Assembly: GCF_004798685.1 (NCBI RefSeq)
Contig: NZ_CP039291.1
Coordinates: forward strand, 2,790,001 to 2,854,000
Source of the DNA: Cellulomonas shaoxiangyii
GTDB lineage: Bacteria; Actinomycetota; Actinomycetes; Actinomycetales; Cellulomonadaceae
Reading direction: 5' to 3'
Length of the DNA stretch: 64,000 nucleotides
In this document: positions 10,011 to 18,998 of the stretch, piece by piece
How the letters are laid out: every line of letters begins with the position of its first letter
Numbering within the stretch: the stretch's first letter is position 1
Notes under the pieces: model-generated
Databases searched by the model: none
Told to the model about the DNA's origin: nothing
Seen by the model: the letters and a program-made list of their open reading frames with translations, nothing else
Translations under genes and position numbers: made by a program

Positions 10011-10880
10011 CTAGCGAGCGCGGCCCGCGGCCACCCGCCGGGCGAGCCCGGCCGCACGCTCGAGCACGTGCGCGACCCCGTCGTCCGCGTTCGACGGCAC
10101 CACCTCGTCGACGACGGCCCGCACGTGCGGGTGCGCGTTGGCGACCGCGAACGACCGGCCGGCCCACGTGAGCATCGGCAGGTCGTTGGGGGCGTCGCCG
10201 ACGGCCCAGACGTCGTCCGCGGGCACGTCCTGGCGGGCGGCCCACCGCGCGAGCGTCGCGGCCTTGGTGACGCCCGGCGCGGCGATCTCGCCGAGTGCCT
10301 CGGTACCCGTGCCGGACACCGAGGTGGACACGTGCGCCAGGTCGCCGACGGCCTCCTGCAGCGCCGCGACGAACCCGTCCGGGCCTGCGGCCGGGACGGC
10401 ACCACGCACGCGGACGAGCAGCTTGAGGGTCGTGGGGTCCGCGACGTCCTCGATGCGTGCGGCGACCGGGCTGCCGGCCGGCCGCTCGTGCGCGGACACG
10501 AAGGCGCGCTCGGCCGCGAAGCCCCGCGCGCTCTCGGCGGCGAGGTGCACGTCGGCCCCCCACACCGCGCGCAGCCGTGCGGCGACGGCCGCCACCCGGT
10601 CGCGGTCCATGCCGTGCTGCTCGAGGACGCGTTGTGCGCCGACGTCCACGACCGAGGCGCCGTTGGCGCAGATCGCGACCCCGTGCCCGGCGACGTGCGG
10701 GGCCAGCTCGACGAGCCAGCGGTGCGGCCGTGCGGTCACGAACACCACGACGACGCCGGCGTCCGCGCAGGCCGCGAGGGCCGCGACCGTCCGCGCGGAG
10801 ACCGTGCCGTCCGGTGCGAGCAGCGTCCCGTCGAGGTCGCTGGCGACGATCCGCGGTGCGGTGCGCGGCGGCGTCGTCAT
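10011..10880 (-). CDS. HAD-superfamily (Cof-type) sugar/nucleotide phosphatase
   Basis: The 289-residue protein has the HAD motif I SDLDGTLL near residue 15 (nucleophile and acid-base aspartates), motif II VFVTAR, and motif IV GDAPNDLPML near residue 220 for magnesium. The C2-type cap between them places it in the Cof/YbiV subfamily, which dephosphorylates sugar phosphates and related metabolites. The ATG overlaps the stop of the upstream zinc-binding gene as ATGA, so the pair is translationally coupled. The natural substrate is not evident. Confidence 0.87.
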   Translation of the reverse strand: MTTPPRTAPRIVASDLDGTLLAPDGTVSARTVAALAACADAGVVVVFVTARPHRWLVELAPHVAGHGVAICANGASVVDVGAQRVLEQHGMDRDRVAAVAARLRAVWGADVHLAAESARGFAAERAFVSAHERPAGSPVAARIEDVADPTTLKLLVRVRGAVPAAGPDGFVAALQEAVGDLAHVSTSVSGTGTEALGEIAAPGVTKAATLARWAARQDVPADDVWAVGDAPNDLPMLTWAGRSFAVANAHPHVRAVVDEVVPSNADDGVAHVLERAAGLARRVAAGRAR

Positions 10881-11179
10881 CGGCGCGTCGGGCCGCGCCG
10901 GCCCCGGGCCTGCCAGCACGCGGCGTGCCAGTGCCGGCGCTCCTCGACGCCGTCGCGCCAGACGTCGGTGCGCCACGCGACGACGTGCGCCGTGCCGGGC
11001 GCGACGACCTGGTCGCAGCCCGGGCAGCGGTACGCGCGGTCGGAGCCCCGGACGCTCTGCACGACCCACTCGCCGTCGGGCGCGCTCTCCGCGCGCCGCC
11101 CGCCCGTGGCGCGCTCGACGTCCAGCGGTGGCGGCTCGGTGCCGTACGGGCGGCGGAGGGAGCGGCGGCTGCGGGGCAC
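10877..11179 (-). CDS. Small zinc-ribbon-like conserved protein
   Basis: The GTG at 11179 follows GGGAGGATGG and gives 100 residues; a longer frame exists but lacks a ribosome site. The N-terminus is PRSRRSLRRPYGTEPPPLD, and a metal site is formed by CPGCDQVV and a later HWHAACW. Relatives are widespread in actinobacteria and are often labelled ATP/GTP-binding protein without experimental basis. The four cysteine/histidine ligands point to a structural zinc. It is coupled to the HAD phosphatase. Confidence 0.75.
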   Translation of the reverse strand: MPRSRRSLRRPYGTEPPPLDVERATGGRRAESAPDGEWVVQSVRGSDRAYRCPGCDQVVAPGTAHVVAWRTDVWRDGVEERRHWHAACWQARGRRGPTRR

Positions 11180-11281
11180 GGACCCATCCTCCCGCGGGCG
11201 CGCCGTCCGGCGCCCCGCACGACCGCGGCCGGGCACCACGGCATTCCGCCCCGGTGCCCGGCCGCCGCGCCGGTGGGCCGC

Positions 11282-12730
11282 TCAGAGCGTCGCGGCGGAC
11301 TCCTGCGTCGGGATGACGCGCGTACGCACGAGCTCGCGGTACCAGCGGCCCGAGTCCTTGACGGTGCGGACCTGGGTGTCGTAGTCCACGTGGACGACGC
11401 CGAAGCGGCGGTCGTAGCCGTACGCCCACTCGAAGTTGTCGAACAGCGACCAGACGAAGTAGCCGCCGACGTCGACGCCCTTGTCCATGGCCTCACCGAC
11501 GGCGTCGATGTGGTCGTGCAGGTACGCGACGCGGTCGGCGTCGTGCACGCGGCCGTCCTCGGTCACCGTGTCGTAGAAGGCGGCGCCGTTCTCCGTGACC
11601 GCGAGCGGCAGGCCCGGGAACCGCTCGTGCAGCTCGAGCAGCAGGTCGACGAGCCCCTGGGGCTCGATGTTCCAGCCCATCGCGGTGTGCGGGCCCGGCT
11701 GCGGGAGCCACTCGACGCGGTCGGCCCCCACCCACGCGCTGACCTCGGACGAGCGGTGCCCGTCCGGGCCGGGCGTGCCGTCGCCCTTCGGCGGGGTCCC
11801 GCGCCGCACGCGGCCCGTCGAGTAGTAGTTGACGCCCAGCACGGTGAGGGGCTGGTGGATGATCTCGAGGTCGCCGTCCTGCACGAACGACCAGTCGCTG
11901 ATCGACGCGGTGTCGGCGAAGACGCGCTCGGGGTAGGCGCCGCGGAGCATCGGGCCGACGAACACCTCGTTGGCGATCATGTCGATCTGGTCCTTGGCGT
12001 CGACGTCCTCGGGGGCGTCGGTCGCGGCGCGGGTGACGTGGAGGTTGAGCGTCACGGAGACCGGCGTCCCGGCGCCGAGCTCCTCCCGGACGGCGCGCGC
12101 GGCGAGGCCGTGCGCGAGGTTGAGGTGGTGCACGGCCGCGAGCGCGGCAGCGGCGTCCTGCACGCCGGGGGCGTGCACGCCGGACCCGTAGCCGAGGAAG
12201 GAGGAGCACCACGGCTCGTTCAGCGTGGTCCACAGGTGGACCTTGTCGCCGAGGGCCCGCGCGACGATGCGTGCGTACTCCTCGAAGTGGTATGCCGTCC
12301 GGCGGTTGGTCCAGCCGCCCGCGTCCTCCAGGGCCTGCGGGAGGTCCCAGTGGTAGAGCGTGACGACCGGCTTGATGCCGGCGGCGACGAGGCGGTCGAC
12401 GAGCTCGGCGTAGAAGGCGAGGCCCTCCGCGTTCGGCTCGCCCGTGCCCGTCGGCTGGATGCGCGGCCACGCGACGGAGAAGCGGTACGCCTCGAGGCCG
12501 AGGTCGGCCATGATCGCGACGTCCTGCTCGAGCCGGTGGTAGTGGTCGACGGCGACGTCACCGGTGTCGCCGTTGAGGACCTTGCCGGGCGTGCGCGAGA
12601 ACGTGTCCCAGATGGACGGGCCGCGCCCACCCTCCTGCGCCGCACCCTCGACCTGGTAGGACGCGGTGGCGGAGCCCCAGAGGAAGTCCGCGGGGAACGG
12701 GCGGCCGGACGGCCGGGTGGTGCTGATCAT
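11282..12730 (-). CDS. GH1 family beta-glucosidase
   Basis: The 482-residue protein is a complete glycoside hydrolase family 1 TIM barrel. The N-terminal signature [15 protein letters not shown], the acid/base in TLNEP (Glu172) and the nucleophile in TENGA (Glu380) are all present. There is no signal peptide, so it acts in the cytoplasm on imported cellobiose or other beta-glucosides. The length matches the family. AAGGG precedes the ATG. A 14-nt near-palindrome (12797-12810) about 67 bp upstream resembles LacI-type operators, and the regulator gene lies 2.4 kb away. Substrate preference (glucoside, galactoside or fucoside) cannot be fixed from sequence. Confidence 0.95.
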   Translation of the reverse strand: MISTTRPSGRPFPADFLWGSATASYQVEGAAQEGGRGPSIWDTFSRTPGKVLNGDTGDVAVDHYHRLEQDVAIMADLGLEAYRFSVAWPRIQPTGTGEPNAEGLAFYAELVDRLVAAGIKPVVTLYHWDLPQALEDAGGWTNRRTAYHFEEYARIVARALGDKVHLWTTLNEPWCSSFLGYGSGVHAPGVQDAAAALAAVHHLNLAHGLAARAVREELGAGTPVSVTLNLHVTRAATDAPEDVDAKDQIDMIANEVFVGPMLRGAYPERVFADTASISDWSFVQDGDLEIIHQPLTVLGVNYYSTGRVRRGTPPKGDGTPGPDGHRSSEVSAWVGADRVEWLPQPGPHTAMGWNIEPQGLVDLLLELHERFPGLPLAVTENGAAFYDTVTEDGRVHDADRVAYLHDHIDAVGEAMDKGVDVGGYFVWSLFDNFEWAYGYDRRFGVVHVDYDTQVRTVKDSGRWYRELVRTRVIPTQESAATL

Positions 12731-12796
12731 GACGGGCCCTTCGAGCTCGGTCCGGGGCGGGGGCCCCGGTGCGTCGCGGCCTCGGTGCCGCGCGGG

Positions 12797-12810
12797 TCGA
12801 ATCGATACGA
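12797..12810. promoter_or_regulatory. Candidate LacI-type operator before the GH1 gene
   Basis: TCGAATCGATACGA matches the palindrome TCG-N-ATCGAT-N-CGA in 12 of 14 positions. On the minus strand it overlaps TATCGT and TATCGA, possible -10 elements for the beta-glucosidase gene. An ATCGATA core is shared with the repeat in front of the GH42 gene. Confidence 0.4.
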
Positions 12811-12892
12811 TACACGTCGTGGGATCGCTCTCGCGCGCCCGGGCACGCCTCGTGGGCGTTTTCGGGACGAGCGTCCCACGACCGCGTGGACC

Positions 12893-14914
12893 TCAGGGGG
12901 TCCTCGCGGTCAGGGCCAGCACGCCGTGCGGGGCGAGGGACACCCGGCCGGCGACGTCCGTGCCGGTCAGCAGGTCGTGCCACGCGCCGTCGAGCACCAC
13001 GGCACGCTCCCCGTCGGCCGCGTTCAGGCAGAACGTGACGTCGCCGCGGCGCACGAGCTCGACGTCCTTCTCACCGGCCACGCCGGCGGGCCCGGTCACG
13101 CCGGCCGCGGCGACGCACGCCGCCACGACGCCCGCCACGACGTCCGGGGGCGGGGTCGAGGCGACGTACCAGCCCTCCCCGCCGCTCGGGTGCCGCCGGC
13201 GCACCACCGCGGCGCAGCCGTCGAGGTCGCCGCCGGCGACCGTGGCGACGGCCTCCCCGTCGTCCACCCGCACGCGCTCCGCCCAGTCGCGCACGACGTG
13301 GTCGCCGAGCAGCGCCGAACGCACCGGCACGCCGGCGTCGGCCAGCGGCACGTACTCCTCGCCGGAGCCGCCGACGAGGTCGGCGAACGGCACGGGGAAG
13401 CGCCCGGTGCGCACGTGCCCGTCCCGGTCCGCGACGCCCGAGAACGGCCCGAGCAGCAGCACGCCGCCCCGCTCCACCACTGCGCGCAGCCCGGCGACGT
13501 GGGCGTCGTCGAGCAGGTACAGCTGCGGGGCGACGACCAGGTCGTAGCCGGACAGGTCCGCACCCGGGGGCACGACGTCGACCGCGACACCCGCGCGCCA
13601 CAGGGGCTCGTAGTAGGCCAGGAGCTGTGGCAGCACGCGCAGCCGGTCGGACGGCTGTGCCGGCTCCTCGGCCGCCCACCAGCTGGACCAGTCGAAGACG
13701 AGCGCGGTGCGCGCGGGCACGCGGGTGCCCGCCACCGCCCGCAGCCGGCGCAGCTCGGCGCCGTGCGCGGCCACCGCCCGGTGCAGCACCGTGTCGGGCC
13801 CGGCGTGCGGCACGAGACCCGAGTGGAACCGCTCGGCGCCGAACACCGAGGCCCGCCACTGGAAGAAGCAGGAGCCGTCGGCGCCGCGCGCGACCGCGCG
13901 CAGCGAGTCGAGGCGCATCTGCGCGGCCGTCTTCGGCACGTTGTGGGCACGCCAGTTCACCGCGCCGGCGGCCTGCTCCATGACCATCCACGGGGCACCG
14001 CCGGCGAGGCCGCGCGCGAGGTCGTGCGTGAGCGCGAGCCGCACCGGCGAGGCAGGGTCGGCCGGGTCGCCGTAGACGTCGTCCGCCACGACGTCGACCT
14101 CCGGCGCCCAGCGCCAGTAGTCGGTCGGCGCGTGGAAGCCCATGAGGTTCGTCGTGACGGGCACGTCCGGCGCCGCGGCACGGAGCAGGTCCCGCTGCTC
14201 GCGGTACAGGTCGAGCAGGAGGTCCGACGCGAACCGGCGGTGGTCGAGGTTCTGGGTCGGGTTGATCAGGTACGGCGCGGCGCGCGGCGGCACCACCTGC
14301 GACCACTCGTCGTAGCGCTGGCTCCAGAACGTCGTGCCCCACGCGCGGTTCAGCTCGTCGAGGCTGCCGTACCGGGTCCGCAGCCAGGCGCGGAACGCCT
14401 GCGCGCACTGCTCGCACCAGCAGACCTGCCCGTACTCGTTGCCGACGTGCCACATGCCCACGGCCGGGTGGTCGGCGTACCGGTCCGCCAGCACCCGCGC
14501 GACCTGCAGCGCCCGCTCGCGGTACTGCGGCGACGAGGGGCAGAAGTGGTTGCGCGAGCCGTGCGACAGGCGCACGCCGTCCGCCGTCACCGGGCGCGTG
14601 CCCGGCCACAGCGCCCCGAGCCACGCGGGCGGGGACGCCGTCGGGGTCGCGAGGTCGACCAGGACGTCGTGCTCGTGGGCGAGGTCGAGCACGCGGTCGA
14701 GCCAGTCGAGGTCGTACCGGCCGGGGCGCGGCTCGAGCTGGGCCCACGAGAAGACGCCCACGGTGACCAGGTTGACCCCGGCGGCGCGCATGAGCGCGAC
14801 GTCCTCGCGCCAGACGTCGGGGGGCCACTGCTCGGGGTTCCAGTCGGCGCCGTAGAGCAGGCCCGCGTGCGCCGTCAGCGCACCCAGGTCGGGGCGGGGG
14901 TTCGTGGCGGTCAC
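12893..14914 (-). CDS. GH42 family beta-galactosidase
   Basis: GAGGAGACG before GTG 14914 sets the start, giving 673 residues; a longer frame would add 24 Arg-rich residues. The GH42 layout is intact: YGADWNPEQWP at the N-terminus, acid/base Glu160 in HVGNEYG, a CWCEQC zinc-type cysteine cluster just after, and nucleophile Glu313 in MEQAAG. A trimerisation domain and a small C-terminal beta domain follow. No signal peptide is seen, so it should hydrolyse beta-galactosides in the cytoplasm. It is divergent from the LacI gene, and an inverted repeat overlaps its likely promoter. Confidence 0.94.
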   Translation of the reverse strand: MTATNPRPDLGALTAHAGLLYGADWNPEQWPPDVWREDVALMRAAGVNLVTVGVFSWAQLEPRPGRYDLDWLDRVLDLAHEHDVLVDLATPTASPPAWLGALWPGTRPVTADGVRLSHGSRNHFCPSSPQYRERALQVARVLADRYADHPAVGMWHVGNEYGQVCWCEQCAQAFRAWLRTRYGSLDELNRAWGTTFWSQRYDEWSQVVPPRAAPYLINPTQNLDHRRFASDLLLDLYREQRDLLRAAAPDVPVTTNLMGFHAPTDYWRWAPEVDVVADDVYGDPADPASPVRLALTHDLARGLAGGAPWMVMEQAAGAVNWRAHNVPKTAAQMRLDSLRAVARGADGSCFFQWRASVFGAERFHSGLVPHAGPDTVLHRAVAAHGAELRRLRAVAGTRVPARTALVFDWSSWWAAEEPAQPSDRLRVLPQLLAYYEPLWRAGVAVDVVPPGADLSGYDLVVAPQLYLLDDAHVAGLRAVVERGGVLLLGPFSGVADRDGHVRTGRFPVPFADLVGGSGEEYVPLADAGVPVRSALLGDHVVRDWAERVRVDDGEAVATVAGGDLDGCAAVVRRRHPSGGEGWYVASTPPPDVVAGVVAACVAAAGVTGPAGVAGEKDVELVRRGDVTFCLNAADGERAVVLDGAWHDLLTGTDVAGRVSLAPHGVLALTARTP

Positions 14915-14976
14915 GCGACGTCTCCTCGGACGCGGGCGGGCGGGGGTGCGGCGGTCGTCGAAGCGAGTCGACGCAC

Positions 14977-15011
14977 GATCGATCACGATATCGATCCAGA
15001 CGGCCCGTCAA
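14977..15011 (-). promoter_or_regulatory. GH42 promoter with overlapping inverted repeat
   Basis: On the minus strand TTGACG (15006-15011) is a good -35. Downstream, the 20-nt segment 14977-14996 is an imperfect inverted repeat (8 of 10 positions pair) that contains the perfect octamer CGATATCG and covers the possible -10 hexamers (TATCGT at 15 bp, CGTGAT at 18 bp). A repressor bound here would block the promoter. Confidence 0.45.
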
Positions 15012-15047
15012 CACCCCCGCCTGCGCCGATGCCGAGACGTCAGCGGT

Positions 15048-15057
15048 GAAGCGCTTC
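15048..15057. promoter_or_regulatory. Candidate LacI-family operator GAAGCGCTTC
   Basis: This perfect 10-bp palindrome with a central CG is typical of LacI/PurR-family half-sites. It lies in the 261-bp gap between the divergent GH42 and lacI genes, 119 bp before the regulator start. TAGGGT at 15108-15113 may be the regulator's -10 element. Confidence 0.45.
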
Positions 15058-15175
15058 GCCACCGCCGCGCCGGTGCCGGCCTGACGGGCCGGCTGACGGC
15101 CACGCGCTAGGGTGAGCGCCGTCACGAGGCGCGCGCGCGAGCCCTCGGGGCGCAGCACGTGACGAACGGAGCACC

Positions 15176-16183
15176 GTGGCGACGACGATCGACGACGTGG
15201 CGCGCGCGGCGGGGGTGTCCACCTCGACCGTGTCCTACGTCCTGTCCGGCAAGCGACCCATCTCGGCCCCCACGCGCCAGCGCGTCGAGCGGGCCGTGCG
15301 GGACCTCGGCTACCGCCCGCACGCCGGCGCCCGTGCCCTGGCGTCGAGCCGCACCAACGTGCTCGCGCTCATGGCTCCCCTGCGCGTCGACGTCAACGTC
15401 AACGTCATCATGCAGTTCGTCACCGGCGTGGTGACCGCCGCCCGCGCGTACGACCACGACGTCCTCCTCCTGACGGCCGACGAGGTCGCGGGCCTGGAGC
15501 GGGTGGCCTCCAGGTCCATGGTCGACGCGCTGGTCATGATGGACATCGAGGCCGACGACCCGCGCGTGCCCGTGCTCGTGGGGCTGCGCCAGCCCGCCGT
15601 GCTCATCGGCCTCCCCCGCGACCCCGCGGGCCTGTCGTGCGTCGACCTCGACTTCGAGGCCGCGGGCCGGCTGGCGGTGCGCCACCTCGCGCGCCTCGGC
15701 CACCGCCGCGTCGCGCTCCTCGGCTCGCCGCGTGCGGTGCTCGAGCGGCACACGTCGTACGCGGAGCGCATGCTGCGCGGCTTCACGCAGGAGGTGGCGG
15801 ACGCCGGCCTGGAGGGCGTGTTCGAGCCCTGCGAGTCCGACATGGCGGGTGCCGTCGCGTCCGTCGACCGCGTGCTCGAGCGGCTGCCGGACGTCACGGG
15901 CCTCGTCGTGCACAACGAGGTCGCGCTCCCCTGGGTCGTCGCGACGCTGCGCGAGCGCGGCCGGCGCGTCCCGGACGACGTGTCGGTCGTGGCGGTCTGC
16001 CCGGCCGACGTCGCGACCAACCAGCCGCTCCCCCTGACCAGCGTCGACATCCCCGCGCACACCATCGGCAAGGTGGCCGTCGAGATGGCGACGGCCCGCA
16101 TCGAGGCCGACCAGCCCGCGGAGACGCGGCTGCTCACCCCCGTGCTCGTCGAGCGCGCGAGCACGGCCGCCGCCCCGGGCTGA
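15176..16183 (+). CDS. LacI-family transcriptional regulator
   Basis: The 335-residue protein has the N-terminal LacI helix-turn-helix (TIDDVARAAGVSTSTVSYVL, residues 4-23) with the hinge region ALASSRTN near residue 56, then a periplasmic-binding-protein-like ligand domain to the end. It starts with GTG; the nearest upstream purine-rich stretch, AACGGAGC, is a modest ribosome site. Its position beside the divergent GH42 gene, and near the GH1 gene, suggests that it represses them and is relieved by a disaccharide or its product. It ends inside a run of 15-bp repeats shared with the convergent nagA gene. Confidence 0.92.
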   Translation: MATTIDDVARAAGVSTSTVSYVLSGKRPISAPTRQRVERAVRDLGYRPHAGARALASSRTNVLALMAPLRVDVNVNVIMQFVTGVVTAARAYDHDVLLLTADEVAGLERVASRSMVDALVMMDIEADDPRVPVLVGLRQPAVLIGLPRDPAGLSCVDLDFEAAGRLAVRHLARLGHRRVALLGSPRAVLERHTSYAERMLRGFTQEVADAGLEGVFEPCESDMAGAVASVDRVLERLPDVTGLVVHNEVALPWVVATLRERGRRVPDDVSVVAVCPADVATNQPLPLTSVDIPAHTIGKVAVEMATARIEADQPAETRLLTPVLVERASTAAAPG

Positions 16184-16249
16184 CACGCCGCGGGCGATCG
16201 CCGCGGGCTGACCCGCCATGGGCTGACGCGCCGTGGGCCGACCCGCCTC
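16177..16249. repeat. Tandem 15-bp repeats at the lacI/nagA convergence
   Basis: Five units (15, 13, 15, 15 and 15 bp) follow GGGCTGACNCGCCNN: 16177-16191, 16192-16204, 16205-16219, 16220-16234 and 16235-16249. The first contains the LacI stop codon and the last reaches the nagA stop, so the array fills the whole convergent gap. It might act as a bidirectional terminator or be a slippage product. Confidence 0.6.
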
Positions 16250-17540
16250 AGACGCCGGCCGGGGCGCCCGCGACCCAGCGCCCGGCCCGCGCGACGGCGA
16301 CCGGCCGCAGGTCGTGCGTCGCGACCACGAGGTCGGCGCGCCGGCCCGCCACCAGCGCCCCCACGTCGTCGCGGCCGAGCACGGTCGCCGGCGTCGTGGC
16401 GGCGGCACGGACGGCGTCCACGAGCGGCACGCCGGCGGCGACGACGTGCCGGACGACGTCGATCAGGTGCGCGACGCCGCCCGCGATCGCGTCCGGCGTG
16501 CCGTCGCCGTCGACCGTGCGCGCGACGCCGTCGACGACGCGCACGGCGAGCGGGCCCAGGCGGTACTCGCCGTCGGGCATGCCGGCCGCCGCCATCGCGT
16601 CGGTGACGAGCGCGACGGCGTCCGCACCGACGAGCTCGAGCACCGTGCGCACCGTCACCGGGTCGAGGTGCGTGCCGTCGGCGACCAGCTCGACGACGAG
16701 CCGTCCCCCGGCCGCCGCGGCCAGGCACGCCGCGACCGGTCCCGGGTCGCGGTGGTGCAGCGGGCGCATGCCGTTGAACAGGTGCGTCGCGGTCGGGCGC
16801 ACCGAGCGCGCGCCCGGGGTCGCGGCGAGCAGGTCGAACACGCGCTCGACCGCCGACTCGGTGACCTCCGCCGACGCGTCGGTGTGCCCAACCGACGGCA
16901 CCGCCCCCACGGCCACGAGCGCGGCCACGACGTCGTCCGTGCCGTCGGCGACCCCCGGCACCTCGGGCGCCACGGTCATCGTCACGAGGTGCCCGCGGGC
17001 CGCCGCGGCGATCTCCCGCACCAGGTCCGGGTCGCCCGGCAGCATGTCGGCCGGGCTCTGCGCACCGCGGCGCGCCGCCGAGAGGAACGGCCCCTCGAGG
17101 TGGATGCCGGCCAGGACCCCGGCGTCCACCGCGTCGGCGAGCAGGGCCGTGCGCGCCACCAGCACGTCGCGCGGTGCCGTGACGAGCGACGCGACGAGCG
17201 ACGTGGTGCCGTGCCGCAGGTGCTCCTCGGCGGCCCGCAGGACGTCGTCGGCGTCCAGCGCGTCCGGGAACCCGGCGCCGCCGCCGCCGTGGCAGTGCAG
17301 GTCCACGAGCCCCGGCAGCAGCGTGCGCACCGGCCCGCCCGGCGGGGCGGGCGGACCGCCCGGCGTGGCGTCGGCGGGCCCGACCCAGGCGATCGTCGCG
17401 CCGTCGACGAGGACCGCGCCGTCGTCCAGCACGCCGGCCGGCGTGACGACACGGCCGCGCAGCGCCCGGGGCAGCGCCTCGGCCCGGGCCCCGGGGGACG
17501 CGGCGGCGCGGGCTCGACCGGGGCGTGCGGGTCCGCTCAC
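16248..17540 (-). CDS. nagA: N-acetylglucosamine-6-phosphate deacetylase
   Basis: The 430-residue protein belongs to the amidohydrolase superfamily. DLHCHGGGG carries the first metal histidines, HLEGPFLS the metal glutamate, GHTDA and THLFNGM the further substrate and metal residues, and LVTDAMAAAG the catalytic aspartate. NagA removes the acetyl group from GlcNAc-6-phosphate, feeding amino sugars from chitin or cell-wall recycling into glycolysis. An N-terminal extension of about 25 Arg/Ala-rich residues precedes the domain. GTG 17540 overlaps the stop of the DUF1990 gene as GTGA, so translation is coupled. NagB is not in the window. Confidence 0.92.
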   Translation of the reverse strand: MSGPARPGRARAAASPGARAEALPRALRGRVVTPAGVLDDGAVLVDGATIAWVGPADATPGGPPAPPGGPVRTLLPGLVDLHCHGGGGAGFPDALDADDVLRAAEEHLRHGTTSLVASLVTAPRDVLVARTALLADAVDAGVLAGIHLEGPFLSAARRGAQSPADMLPGDPDLVREIAAAARGHLVTMTVAPEVPGVADGTDDVVAALVAVGAVPSVGHTDASAEVTESAVERVFDLLAATPGARSVRPTATHLFNGMRPLHHRDPGPVAACLAAAAGGRLVVELVADGTHLDPVTVRTVLELVGADAVALVTDAMAAAGMPDGEYRLGPLAVRVVDGVARTVDGDGTPDAIAGGVAHLIDVVRHVVAAGVPLVDAVRAAATTPATVLGRDDVGALVAGRRADLVVATHDLRPVAVARAGRWVAGAPAGV

Positions 17541-18118
17541 GCGGGCATCGTCCCACCGGTGGCGCCCCCGGTACCGCGGCCGGCGCGCCGCCGGTGCAGG
17601 CTGCGCGCCGCACGCGCGAGGTTGCGGACGTACGCACGCTGCGCCACCCGCAGGAGCGGACCCGCGAGCCGTGCCCACACCAGCACCGGCCGGCTGTAGG
17701 CCTCCACCTCGAGCCAGACGTCGCCGGCCGCGTCGCGCGTGATGCGGAACGCCTCCTCGCCCGCCACCGGGTGGCCGGGCAGCGTGCCGTAGCCGAAGCC
17801 CTCGTCGTCCGCCCAGAGCACACGGCACGGACCGCGCATCGCGACCCGCCCGACGCCGAGGACCGAGACGACGCGCACGCCCGGTGCGGCAGGGCCGGTG
17901 GCCTCGATGCCGACCCCGGCGGTGCGGTGGACGCGCCAGGCGCGCAGGTCCGCGGCGAGCGCCGCGCGGTCGCCCTCGCTCCCGCCCCGGACGACGCGGT
18001 GGCGGACGGCGAGCACGCGGTAGGTCCCGCCCACCCCCGCGCGCCGCCACCCGTCGCCCGCACCGGCGCGCGTCCGCGTGACGCCCACCGGGGTGTACGT
18101 CAGCGTGTCGTCGTCCAT
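17537..18118 (-). CDS. DUF1990 family protein
   Basis: The 193-residue protein contains the DUF1990 hallmark FGYGTLPGHPVAGEEAF near residue 108, preceded by a beta-rich segment with VGVGIEATG-like strands and followed by the amphipathic VLVWARLAGPLLR and a basic C-terminus. The family is common in actinobacteria and has an SRPBCC-like appearance, but its biochemistry is unknown. It begins at ATG 18118 and its stop overlaps the start of nagA, which implies co-expression without showing a functional link. Confidence 0.82.
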   Translation of the reverse strand: MDDDTLTYTPVGVTRTRAGAGDGWRRAGVGGTYRVLAVRHRVVRGGSEGDRAALAADLRAWRVHRTAGVGIEATGPAAPGVRVVSVLGVGRVAMRGPCRVLWADDEGFGYGTLPGHPVAGEEAFRITRDAAGDVWLEVEAYSRPVLVWARLAGPLLRVAQRAYVRNLARAARSLHRRRAGRGTGGATGGTMPA

Positions 18119-18206
18119 GGTCCTCGCCCTCCGTCCGTCGCCACGTCGGCCGTCCCGTCCCGGTGCGACCCGCGGGTGAGGGTCCTCGCGCGGGCGGCGC
18201 GGCCCG

Positions 18207-18902
18207 TCAGAACAGGCGCGAGTCGACGTCGTCCACGCCGCGCATGGCGTCGTAGTCGAGCAGGAGGCAGGCGATGCCGCGGTCCTTCGCGAGCACGCGG
18301 GCCTGCGGCTTGATCTCCTGCGCGGCGAACACCCCGCGCACGGGCGTCAGCAGCGGGTCGCGGTTGAGCAGGTCGAGGTAGCGCGTGAGCTGCTCGACGC
18401 CGTCGATGTCGCCGCGCCGCTTGATCTCGACGGCCACGGTGCCGCCGTCCGGCGCCTTCGCCAGGATGTCGACCGGCCCGATGGCCGTCGGGTACTCCCG
18501 GCGGACCAGCACGTGGCCGCTGCCCAGCAGCGCGATCTGCGCGGCCAGCAGCTCCTGCAGGTGCGCCTCCACGCCGTCCTTCACGAGCCCGGGGTCGACC
18601 CCGAGCTCGTGCGTGGAGTCGTGCTGGACGCCGTACAGCTCGACCACGAGCCGGTCGTCGGACTTCGCGTGCTGCACCGTCCAGACCTGCGTCACCCCCG
18701 CGGCCGCCTGCTCCGCGTCGGGCTCGGTCACAGCCGTCGAGCAGGGCGGGCTCATCCAGTTCAGCGGCTTGTACGAGCCGCCGTCGGAGTGCAGCAGCAC
18801 CGACCCGTCGGCCTTGACCACCAGCAGGCGCGTCGCGCGCGGCAGGTGGGCCGACAGTCGGCCGGTGTAGCGGGCGGCGCAGTCGGCGACGACCAGGCGC
18901 AT
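18207..18902 (-). CDS. nucS: Endonuclease NucS (EndoMS), non-canonical mismatch repair
   Basis: The 231-residue protein is the archaeal/actinobacterial NucS nuclease, which cuts both strands at mismatches and replaces MutS/MutL in these bacteria. An N-terminal dimerisation/DNA-binding domain (about 1-110) leads into a RecB-like nuclease domain with GPVDILAK (metal aspartate near residue 144) and AVEIKRRG (Glu and Lys). The end DSRLF resembles the short clamp-binding tails of the family. The gene closes the ATP synthase block, as in other actinobacteria, separated from the DUF2550 gene by 96 bp of repeats. Confidence 0.94.
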   Translation of the reverse strand: MRLVVADCAARYTGRLSAHLPRATRLLVVKADGSVLLHSDGGSYKPLNWMSPPCSTAVTEPDAEQAAAGVTQVWTVQHAKSDDRLVVELYGVQHDSTHELGVDPGLVKDGVEAHLQELLAAQIALLGSGHVLVRREYPTAIGPVDILAKAPDGGTVAVEIKRRGDIDGVEQLTRYLDLLNRDPLLTPVRGVFAAQEIKPQARVLAKDRGIACLLLDYDAMRGVDDVDSRLF

Positions 18903-18928
18903 GGTGGGCTCACTCGTCCTTCGTCGTC

Positions 18929-18970
18929 GGGGTCGCGTCGTCGGGTCGCGTCGTCGGGCCGCGTCGTCGG
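18929..18970. repeat. Three 13-bp direct repeats between nucS and the DUF2550 gene
   Basis: The unit GTCGCGTCGTCGG, or GCCGCGTCGTCGG in the last copy, recurs three times in the 96-bp gap upstream of nucS. It may be a replication-slippage product; no binding protein is suggested. Confidence 0.5.
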
Positions 18971-18998
18971 GCGGGCTGCGAGCCCGACGCCGACGGGG

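Noticed and set aside
12819..12832. A CelR-type operator (TGGGAGCGCTCCCA) near the GH1 gene
   Set aside because: TGGGATCGCTCTCG differs at three positions, including the symmetry; the ATCGATA repeat nearby is the stronger candidate.
10457..15049. A plus-strand open frame of 1530 codons opposite the HAD, GH1 and GH42 genes
   Set aside because: Its product is Arg/Pro/Val-rich and without domains; it mirrors the third-position GC bias of real genes on the minus strand.
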